7,228 nucleotides of DNA. It comes from Rhodobacteraceae bacterium UBA2553. GTDB lineage: Bacteria; Pseudomonadota; Alphaproteobacteria; Rhodobacterales; Rhodobacteraceae. The notes under the pieces were generated by a model. That model worked only from the letters and a program-made list of their open reading frames with translations, was not told the origin of the DNA and did not search any database. Position numbers and translations under genes: made by a program. How positions within the stretch are numbered: the stretch's first letter is position 1; every line of letters begins with the position of its first letter. Of this stretch, positions 1 to 5,845 are shown in pieces. Where the stretch lies: contig DDMF01000053.1 in NCBI GenBank assembly GCA_002340515.1, positions 1 to 7,228 on the forward strand, given 5' to 3'.

Positions 1-465
1 CGGCAAAGGCATTTGCCCCGCGACTTGCAACGCCGCATCAAACGCATCCCCCGTCATGTTGAACCGCAAAATCGCCTGACCGTCCTCTTTGCCCAACATT
101 TCCGCACTCAGTCCCGCCGCAAATTCAACCACTTCCCCCTCGCGGAGTTTGCGCAGCGGCTTCACCATCGCGCGCCAACTGCCATCAGGCACCGGCGAGA
201 GCAAGGTGACTTCCAGCTTGGCCACGCCTTCCCCTTCGGCCTGACCAGACCGGGTGCGCGAGCCAAAAAGACGACCGGGAATAACCTTGGTGTTGTTCAG
301 AACCAAGCGATCTCCGGGGCGCAACCACTTGCACAGGTCATGCACATGGGCATCCACCATCTGATCGGGCCCAGCCACCAACATCCGGCTTTCAGGGCGC
401 GGGCGCACCGGGCGGGTCGCAATCAGCGCCTCGGGCAAATCAAAATCAAAATCACTCAGCTTCAT
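1..465 (-). CDS. queA: S-adenosylmethionine:tRNA ribosyltransferase-isomerase, N-terminal part
   Basis: QueA transfers and isomerises the ribosyl part of S-adenosylmethionine onto 7-aminomethyl-7-deazaguanine in the tRNA wobble position, giving epoxyqueuosine; it acts in the cytosol. The reverse-strand frame from the ATG at 465 is open for 155 codons to the window edge. It starts MKLSDFDFDLPEALIATRP, the family N-terminus, continues with the hallmark LVLNNTKVIPGRLFG (about residues 63-77), and ends at QMPLP just before the expected family motif. QueA is usually about 350 residues, so roughly the first 45% is present. The gene lies 57 nt after the AsmA/YhdP-like gene on the same strand with no obvious terminator between, so cotranscription is plausible. 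Only a weak purine-rich ribosome site (TTGAGA) precedes the ATG. Identification is firm; the C-terminal half is not visible. Confidence 0.95.
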   Translation of the reverse strand, partial: MKLSDFDFDLPEALIATRPVRPRPESRMLVAGPDQMVDAHVHDLCKWLRPGDRLVLNNTKVIPGRLFGSRTRSGQAEGEGVAKLEVTLLSPVPDGSWRAMVKPLRKLREGEVVEFAAGLSAEMLGKEDGQAILRFNMTGDAFDAALQVAGQMPLP

Positions 466-498
466 ATCGGGTCTCAATTGTCTTGGGTTGCGCGCGTG

Positions 499-526
499 GT
501 TACGTGGCAGCTGCTGGTCACGTTAC
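499..526 (-). repeat. Imperfect inverted repeat across the AsmA/YhdP-like stop codon
   Basis: Arms at 499-508 (GTTACGTGGC) and 517-526 (GTCACGTTAC) are complementary at 8 of 10 positions around an 8-nt loop. The right arm contains the stop codon of the upstream minus-strand gene. No T-run follows in the minus direction, so it does not look like an intrinsic terminator. It could be an mRNA hairpin at the gene junction or chance. Confidence 0.3.
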
Positions 527-3500
527 TGATCGGGTTTCGGCGGCGGGGAACGTCGAAAGATGTCCCTAAACATTCCTGGCGTGAAAAGCGAGAGCGGATT
601 TACCCCAACATCGGGCGCCTCCGGCGTGCCTTTCAGCGTATAATTAAACCCGATCAACCCCTCGCCTTTGCGCGCAAACAAGCGGCCCGCAGAATTTACG
701 ATGAAAAACGGTGACACCACCCCCTGCATCTCCATCTGACTGGTGCCAAGGTGATAATAGCCATCCATCGAAATCCCCATGGAATGGCCCGCCGCAGAGC
801 TGCGATAAATCGTAACCTTATCAGGGTCCAACCGGAACCGCGCCTCGACATCGGTAAAGGAAATCCCTTTTCCGCCAAGCTGTTGTAACAGACCGACCAC
901 CGAAACAGCGGATAAAAGCTCCGCCATAGCCGGGGCGTTTTTGAGGTCGACGCTTTTAATTTTCAGCTCGCCCTCATACACGCCTTTGCCTCCCCCGGGG
1001 GTCAGGATCAGCTCCATCTCTCCTTCATGCGCGGTCTTGAACACTCCCGCATCGCGCAGCACTGCACCAGCGTCTGTGGCGCTGATCCGAAAGGCGGTGC
1101 CTTTGGCCTGCGGGGCTGCGGTCCCTTTGATCCACGCGCCGCCCCCCACGCGCGCGCGAAACGTGCCTGATGTGCCGTTGTTTTGTACGAAATTGCCTTC
1201 AAACTGGGTCAGTGTGATGCCGTTTGAAATCACCAACCGATCAAGGATCAAACTGATCGGCACCGCGCCGGGAACGCTCCCTCTTGTGCCCGATCCCAAA
1301 GTTGCACGACGCATATCAACCTGACCACCCGTGACCGAAATGGCAAAAGGCTGCCCGGCCCCGCGCCCCGTCAATGTGACCGGCGCATCCAACCAGCCGC
1401 CAAGTTTCACGCGGTCGAACTGTGCCGCCTCCAATCCTCCGCCGGGTGAAAGAGACACTTTGCCCTGCGCCGACAACCCCGGCGCCTCAACATCCAAACG
1501 GGTGACCTGGGCGGGTTTGCTCAGGATGGCGTCAACCGCAAGCGACCCGGTGCTGTTTTTCGGCTTGGACCACCCCAGAGATCCAATGGAAAGCCCCATC
1601 CCCCTTAAGTCAGACCGAAGCGACAGGCGCGGGGCATTATCCGCGGAAAGATCCACCTGAAAACGCGCCTCAGCCTGGCCTTGCACCGCACCATTGGGGG
1701 CAATGATGTTCAAGTCCCGTAATGCCGCATCACTTAGCGTCACAGTCCCGGTCACCTGCGAGCGCCCCCGCGCGTCGGGCGATGACAGATCTTGCACCCA
1801 ACGTGCGGTCAAAGGCGCACTGTCCAACTGGCCCTGACCCGAAATTTCAATGCCAGCATCCCCGGCAGTCACAGTGGCGCGCCGCAGCCGAACCCGGTGA
1901 TCGGGAACCAGGTTTTCACTCACTACATCGCGCAAAGTTGCTACGATATCATAGCGAACCTCCCCCGGCGCCAGTTTCGGTTTGAGCACAAGATCCACCT
2001 GCCCGCTCAGGTCAAACTGCCCCCCACTGGCAAGGTCAGCCCCAAGGGTTTTTGAGGATTTAAAGATCCGGTAAGGCGGCTTGTCCAGCAAGGCAAGTGC
2101 GGCAGGAACATCGCCCCTTAACGCCAAATCCACCCGCGCAGGAGAGGGCTTTTGCGTGATATCATCGATCACAAAAACCGTACCTGCCAAATCAATGGCC
2201 CCGTGCCCCTCAGGCTGCACATGTCCGGTATCAGCAGAGACGACCAACTGGTTACTAAATATAGACAAACGCCCGGCAACACCCTTGACCGGCATCATAT
2301 CCTTCACCACCTGAGCATGCATCCCGGCAAATTCAGCTGTCAAAGACAGGTCGGGCTTTTCACCGGGCAACAGGCGCACCGCAGCGGTGGCATTGGTCAG
2401 CTGTCCGCCAAAAACGCTCTTGATAATCCAATCGCGGGTGCGCGTCGTTTTATGGATCGGCCAAAACGCAACCACATGTTCGGGTAAAACCTTATCCGCG
2501 TGCAATTGCAGCGCCGCATCCCAACCTTTGGCATCTGCCGCGGCCCGCCCCGTACCCGTCAACCGCAGATCCGATTGGATCACCGACAGCGATCCAATTT
2601 CCAAAGTAAACGGTGCCAATCTAAGGCGAAAGTCAGCGCCGCCCCCTGTCAGAGCAACAGGGGCCTCGAAAACACCCGGAGGGTTGATCAGCGCCGAGGA
2701 AAGATCAAGCTGACCAATCATTTCTGTCGGCCAGCCCGCCTCCCATCCGCGAAGATAGGCATGCCCCTCGATCCGGGCCTCGCCCCAATCCGTGGTGACG
2801 GAAATATCTGTGAAATCAAGGCGCTCTCTCTCTGGATCATAGTCCAAATAGACCTTTCCACCTTCAAACTCGATCGGCTCCACCCCTGGATCTGGACGGA
2901 CCGCCCCTGCGCCAAACTCCAAAGTTCCCGCAAGATCGCCGATCGTTCCTGCATCACTGATCACCGTGTGCAATGCCCCCGAAATGGGCGCATCCACCAC
3001 CCCTAAAAAGGCCAGAACGGGCGATTGCGCGGCGATGTCGGTGGCCAGTGCATTTTTAAACGTGGCCGTCAGGCTGGCCCCGGAACGCCCCTTAAAGGCG
3101 CGAAAGCCCAGCACCGTTTCCGCCAACTCTTCGGTTTGGTTAAACACATCAAATGACACAGTAATATCAACGGCTTCGTCGTTATGTGTGACCTTCATCC
3201 GCCCATCTGTGACCTGCCATAACCGGCCAGAACGCGCGTCTTCCAGGGTAATGGTCAGCCCTTCGGTCGAGATGTCCTGAAGATCCGCCAAATTTCCGTT
3301 GGTGAATTCACTGTCAATTAAATCCAAGATGGCGGCCAGATCCCCGCTGGCCCCGCCGCCCGTGCCAAAGGTCAGATCAAACTCGCCATTGGCCCGCCGG
3401 CGCAGCGTCACCTGCGCGCCAAACAAACGTAACCATGCTGGTTTCAAATTTCCACGCAGCGCGTCGCGCAGGCGCAACCCGCCCTCAACCGCGTTCAACC

Positions 3501-4086
3501 GTGCCACTTCCAGCCCGGTCAGATCACGCACCCCCACATCAACCAGACGCAGACGCGGGATCCCTTGCGGGCTGATGCCAAGATCCACACGGTGCAAAGA
3601 CAAATCAGCGCGGTCGGTTTGCGCATTGATCCCTGCCTCAATCCGATCCGTCATCCAGTTTGGCAGCGACACCACCCGCCCGGTCACGGACATTGACAGC
3701 ATTACAACGAATAAAACCGCCAGTAAAATCAACAAGATCGACCATATGCTGACATGCCACTTCAATCGGCGCCGACGGCGGGCCTTGCGCGCGGCGATCG
3801 GGCACATGGGGCCATCCGGGCCCGGTACAATCAGGTGATCCTCGAGTGGAAAACTTGCCGCATCAGCAGTATCTGGCCGCTGAACAATTGGCTCTGCCTC
3901 TGGCAAATCCTCTTCCGGGGGGGCATTAATTGGCACATCTGCGCCCGACAATTTGGGCAAATTGGGCAACAGTTGTTCATCCACATCCACAGATGTGCTT
4001 AGAATTGGGTCAGCGGACCCTTGGGTTTCCTCCGGCGCATTACCCGGAGTTTTTCCCGTCTGATCGGTTTTATTGCCCTGGCTCAT
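523..4086 (-). CDS. AsmA/YhdP-like (DUF3971) membrane-anchored envelope protein
   Basis: This is a 1187-residue protein of the YhdP/AsmA-like group. Members span the periplasm and are implicated, in enterobacteria with TamB and YdbH, in phospholipid transport to the outer membrane; that role is inferred here. Residues 1-100 form a proline- and acid-rich, probably cytoplasmic tail. An arginine cluster (103-107) and one transmembrane helix (about 110-134) follow, and the remaining ~1050 residues should be periplasmic and rich in beta-strands. The region around 533-570 (FWPIHKTTRTRDWI, then FGGQLTNA) resembles the DUF3971/YhdP central domain. The C-terminal ~130 residues look like the AsmA-like C-terminal region, including SPFFIVNS and the closing NPLSLFTPGMFRDIF (1163-1177). 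The start is uncertain. The ATG at 4086 lies 14 nt from the best ribosome site (AGAAGG, 4101-4106). An in-frame TTG at 4095 lies 5 nt from it and would add three residues. Longer starts would overlap the divergent peroxiredoxin gene. Confidence 0.88.
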   Translation of the reverse strand: MSQGNKTDQTGKTPGNAPEETQGSADPILSTSVDVDEQLLPNLPKLSGADVPINAPPEEDLPEAEPIVQRPDTADAASFPLEDHLIVPGPDGPMCPIAARKARRRRRLKWHVSIWSILLILLAVLFVVMLSMSVTGRVVSLPNWMTDRIEAGINAQTDRADLSLHRVDLGISPQGIPRLRLVDVGVRDLTGLEVARLNAVEGGLRLRDALRGNLKPAWLRLFGAQVTLRRRANGEFDLTFGTGGGASGDLAAILDLIDSEFTNGNLADLQDISTEGLTITLEDARSGRLWQVTDGRMKVTHNDEAVDITVSFDVFNQTEELAETVLGFRAFKGRSGASLTATFKNALATDIAAQSPVLAFLGVVDAPISGALHTVISDAGTIGDLAGTLEFGAGAVRPDPGVEPIEFEGGKVYLDYDPERERLDFTDISVTTDWGEARIEGHAYLRGWEAGWPTEMIGQLDLSSALINPPGVFEAPVALTGGGADFRLRLAPFTLEIGSLSVIQSDLRLTGTGRAAADAKGWDAALQLHADKVLPEHVVAFWPIHKTTRTRDWIIKSVFGGQLTNATAAVRLLPGEKPDLSLTAEFAGMHAQVVKDMMPVKGVAGRLSIFSNQLVVSADTGHVQPEGHGAIDLAGTVFVIDDITQKPSPARVDLALRGDVPAALALLDKPPYRIFKSSKTLGADLASGGQFDLSGQVDLVLKPKLAPGEVRYDIVATLRDVVSENLVPDHRVRLRRATVTAGDAGIEISGQGQLDSAPLTARWVQDLSSPDARGRSQVTGTVTLSDAALRDLNIIAPNGAVQGQAEARFQVDLSADNAPRLSLRSDLRGMGLSIGSLGWSKPKNSTGSLAVDAILSKPAQVTRLDVEAPGLSAQGKVSLSPGGGLEAAQFDRVKLGGWLDAPVTLTGRGAGQPFAISVTGGQVDMRRATLGSGTRGSVPGAVPISLILDRLVISNGITLTQFEGNFVQNNGTSGTFRARVGGGAWIKGTAAPQAKGTAFRISATDAGAVLRDAGVFKTAHEGEMELILTPGGGKGVYEGELKIKSVDLKNAPAMAELLSAVSVVGLLQQLGGKGISFTDVEARFRLDPDKVTIYRSSAAGHSMGISMDGYYHLGTSQMEMQGVVSPFFIVNSAGRLFARKGEGLIGFNYTLKGTPEAPDVGVNPLSLFTPGMFRDIFRRSPPPKPDQ

Positions 4087-4234
4087 GCCGTGCAATCCGC
4101 CCTTCTCTGCCCATCGGTCCAAATTCGCAGACGCCTTCTTGTCGCCTTGCCTTGGCCTGCTTTCATCTTGCTGCGTTTGCCAGTAAAACGAAAGCCTTAG
4201 TATTGCTAGAGCCCAGCGTAAAGGAAACCAAGAG
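4087..4234. promoter_or_regulatory. Divergent intergenic region between AsmA/YhdP-like gene and bcp
   Basis: About 148 bp separates the two opposed start codons, so promoters for both directions must lie here or inside the flanking genes. On the plus side a weak sigma70-like pair is visible: TTGCCA at 4177-4182 and TATTGC at 4201-4206, with an 18-bp spacer. It is followed by a good ribosome site AAGGAA (4221-4226), 8 nt before the bcp ATG. On the minus side the ribosome site is AGAAGG at 4101-4106; no convincing promoter hexamers were found. The location follows from gene orientation; the hexamers are only a guess. Confidence 0.4.
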
Positions 4235-4768
4235 ATGCCGGTACAGCCTCTTGAAATCGGCGCAAACGCGCCAGAGTTCAATCTGCCTCAAGTTGGGCCA
4301 CAAAAGGACATGCCCCCCGTCCCCCTGCCGGGCGGGGCTTCTGGGCCAATATCGGGGCCAGCATCGGGGCCAGCATCGGGACTGATGGTTTTGTTCTTTT
4401 ACCCCAAAGACAATACGCCGGGTTGCACCACCGAAGCCCAGGATTTCTCTGCGTTGCTGCCCAAATTTGAAGCCTTGCGCGTGACGGTCTTCGGCATTTC
4501 GAAAGACAGCGTGAAACGGCACGAAAATTTCATCGCAAAACACGGATTGACCGTGCCGCTCTTGTCCGATGCCGAAACAGAGGTCTGCGAAGCTTACGGC
4601 ACTTGGGGCGAGAAAATGAACTATGGCCGCACGTATATGGGCATCACCCGGACCACGTTTTTGATTGATGCAAATGGCGAGATTGCACGGGTCTGGACCA
4701 AGGTGAAGGTGAAGGGCCACGCGCAAGAGGTGCTCGAGGCCGCAACAGCGCTGGTACAGGGGAAATAA
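4235..4768 (+). CDS. bcp: Bcp/PrxQ-type peroxiredoxin (thioredoxin-dependent thiol peroxidase)
   Basis: This 177-residue cytosolic enzyme should reduce hydrogen peroxide and organic hydroperoxides using thiols, usually from thioredoxin. The peroxiredoxin active-site pattern PxxxTxxC is present as P57, T61 and peroxidatic C64 within FFYPKDNTPGCTTEAQDF. The partner arginine is probably R139 (ITRTTFLID). The resolving cysteine found five residues later in E. coli Bcp is absent (the residue is D at or near that position). The only other cysteine is C118 (SDAETEVCEAYG), so C118 is the sole internal candidate; otherwise the enzyme works as a 1-Cys type. Between the N-terminal strand region and the active-site strand there is an odd Gly/Ser/Pro-rich run (about residues 33-50), encoded by a 12-bp tandem repeat. 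The start is supported by AAGGAA 8 nt upstream. The ferritin-like gene begins 2 nt after the stop, so the two are almost certainly one operon. Confidence 0.95.
   Translation: MPVQPLEIGANAPEFNLPQVGPQKDMPPVPLPGGASGPISGPASGPASGLMVLFFYPKDNTPGCTTEAQDFSALLPKFEALRVTVFGISKDSVKRHENFIAKHGLTVPLLSDAETEVCEAYGTWGEKMNYGRTYMGITRTTFLIDANGEIARVWTKVKVKGHAQEVLEAATALVQGK
4337..4381 (+). repeat. 12-bp in-frame tandem repeat inside bcp
   Basis: The unit GCATCGGGGCCA occurs perfectly at 4361-4372. It is preceded by one near copy (ATATCGGGGCCA, 4349-4360) and a more diverged copy (GCTTCTGGGCCA, 4337-4348), and followed by a partial copy (4373-4381). Because the unit is four codons long, it encodes ASGP-ISGP-ASGP-ASG from residue 35 and keeps the frame whatever the copy number. 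It sits where Bcp proteins normally have a short loop before the active-site strand. Confidence 0.9.
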
Positions 4769-4770
4769 TC

Positions 4771-5619
4771 ATGGCCACCCTTAGTAAGCCTTTGGCAGAA
4801 ATGGCAAATGACGTGTTGCGCACGGCAGATGGGCGGGCCAAAGCGGCCCTGTCCCGCCAATATGCACGCAACTGGTTTGCCGCCCGTGAAAACGGCGATT
4901 TACCTGATGTGGGACGTGCAACCCCGCCCGATTACCCCGCCCGGCCAGACAAACCAGAGCTGAAAGACCCCCGTGATGTGCCAAAGCGCAAACCCGGCAC
5001 ACCGGACGGACGCATTGCGCTGTTGCATGCGGTTGCGCATATCGAGCTAAACGCGGTGGATCTGCATTGGGACATTATCGCGCGGTTTTCTCATGTCAAA
5101 ATGCCCGCCGGATTTTTTGACGACTGGGTCAGGGCCGCTGATGAAGAAAGCAATCATTTCAATTTGGTATCAGACCGTCTTGAAGCCCTCGGCAGCCATT
5201 ATGGCGCGTTGGCCGCCCATGCTGGCATGTGGCGCGCCGCCGAAGACACCAAAGATGATTTCATGGGGCGACTTGCGGTGGTGCCCATGGTGCTTGAAGC
5301 ACGCGGGCTGGATGTCACCCCTGGCATGATCGACCTTTTTCGCCGCGCCAAAGACACCGAAACCGTCGCCGCGATGGAGGTGATTTACGCCGAAGAAGTG
5401 GGCCATGTGGCTTACGGGTCAAAATGGTTCCACTTTCTATGTGGCCGCCATGAGCTTGATCCAAAAGACGAATTCCACCGCTTGGTGCGCAAATACTTCC
5501 ACGGATTGCTGCGCCCGCCGTTTAACGAAGAAAAACGCGCCGAGGCCGGGTTGCCGCCAGATTTCTACTGGCCCCTCACCGAAGAAACGCCCGGCAAAAA
5601 TCGCGGCACCCCCGGTTAA
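4771..5619 (+). CDS. DUF455 ferritin-like domain protein (COG2833 type), function unknown
   Basis: This 282-residue soluble protein resembles the DUF455 group of ferritin-like proteins, whose reaction is not known. The core shows the carboxylate/histidine pattern of a four-helix diiron site: E92 (AHIELNAVDLHWD), E126 and H129 (DEESNH), E176 (VLEARGLD), and E209 with H212 (YAEEVGHVAYG), i.e. two ExxH motifs plus two lone glutamates. The first ~80 residues are rich in proline and charge and precede the helical core. The C-terminal ~35 residues (RPPFNEEKRAEAGLPPDFYWPL) resemble the family's closing segment. There is no signal peptide or membrane segment. The start has a strong ribosome site (AGGGGA, 4758-4763, 7 nt away) inside the end of bcp, 2 nt from its stop, implying cotranscription. 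An oxygenase, peroxide-scavenging or iron-handling role is inference from fold and neighbour only. Confidence 0.88.
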   Translation: MATLSKPLAEMANDVLRTADGRAKAALSRQYARNWFAARENGDLPDVGRATPPDYPARPDKPELKDPRDVPKRKPGTPDGRIALLHAVAHIELNAVDLHWDIIARFSHVKMPAGFFDDWVRAADEESNHFNLVSDRLEALGSHYGALAAHAGMWRAAEDTKDDFMGRLAVVPMVLEARGLDVTPGMIDLFRRAKDTETVAAMEVIYAEEVGHVAYGSKWFHFLCGRHELDPKDEFHRLVRKYFHGLLRPPFNEEKRAEAGLPPDFYWPLTEETPGKNRGTPG

Positions 5620-5703
5620 CCTAGGCCAAAATCACAGGGCAGCTTTTTTCGCCCCGCATCATCGGCAATATACCGCGCGTTTCAGAGCATTAGCCTTGGA
5701 AAA

Positions 5704-5719
5704 TGCAAATTTTCTTGCA
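5704..5719. repeat. Perfect short inverted repeat TGCAA-N6-TTGCA
   Basis: Five-base arms TGCAA (5704-5708) and TTGCA (5715-5719) are perfectly complementary around a 6-nt AT-rich spacer. An overlapping palindrome AAAAT-GCAA-ATTTT lies at 5700-5713. The geometry would suit a dimeric regulator upstream of the peptidase gene, but no known regulator was recognised and chance is possible in an AT-rich patch. Confidence 0.3.
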
Positions 5720-5731
5720 CCAAAGGGGTCT

Positions 5732-5760
5732 GCGCGCTAAGCACCTCGCGTGCGCTTTTT
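5732..5760 (+). terminator. Possible weak intrinsic terminator after the bcp-DUF455 pair
   Basis: GCGCGC (5732-5737) can pair with GC (5748-5749) plus GCGC (5752-5755), leaving a 2-nt bulge, around a 10-nt loop, and five T residues follow (5756-5760). It lies 112 nt after the DUF455 stop and before the probable peptidase start, so it could separate the two plus-strand transcription units. The stem is short and imperfect. Confidence 0.33.
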
Positions 5761-5845
5761 GGGGGGGCGGGTTTTAACGGAACCCGCTGGACAAAAGCGC
5801 CAAGGGAAAGGGATTGGCCCATCCGGGTCAGGCAATGGTGTAAAT

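Larger units (their letters stand above)
5620..5845 (+). other. 226-nt intergenic leader before the M23 peptidase
   Basis: No convincing gene lies here. It contains a T6 run (5644-5649) without a proper stem, the inverted repeat at 5704-5719, a possible weak terminator at 5732-5760, and a G7 tract at 5761-5767. The peptidase frame is open back to a GTG at 5750, but residues from there to about 5845 (Gly/Arg-rich) do not look like the protein's N-terminus. A promoter for the peptidase-bactofilin pair is expected here; no strong -35/-10 pair could be picked out. Confidence 0.5.

Noticed and set aside
2500..3006. 168-codon plus-strand open frame opposite the AsmA/YhdP-like gene (and similar ones, e.g. 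13-714 and 3299-3838)
   Set aside because: They are antisense to strong coding sequence, have Arg/Pro-rich composition typical of GC-rich shadow frames, and show no recognisable domain.
4087..4281. 65-codon upstream extension of the AsmA/YhdP-like frame starting at an ATG at 4281
   Set aside because: It would overlap the start of the divergent, well-supported bcp gene, and the extension does not look like a family N-terminus.
4163..4726. 187-codon minus-strand open frame across bcp
   Set aside because: It is a shadow of the peroxiredoxin gene, and its repeat tract (WPRCWPRYWPR) is just the reverse reading of the 12-bp repeat.
5644..5649. T6 run after the DUF455 gene as a terminator
   Set aside because: No stable stem immediately precedes it; the flanking GGGC/GCCC would enclose the T-run instead.
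5669..5674. TATACC as a -10 element for the peptidase operon
   Set aside because: No matching -35 element is found at a suitable distance, and it lies upstream of the possible terminator.
5405..5740. 111-codon plus-strand frame overlapping the end of the DUF455 gene and running into the gap
   Set aside because: Most of it lies inside DUF455 in another frame, and the part in the gap has no coding character or ribosome site.
5835..5843. ATG-GTG-TAA mini-frame just before the peptidase TTG start as a leader peptide
   Set aside because: It is a two-codon frame without a clear ribosome site and easily arises by chance.
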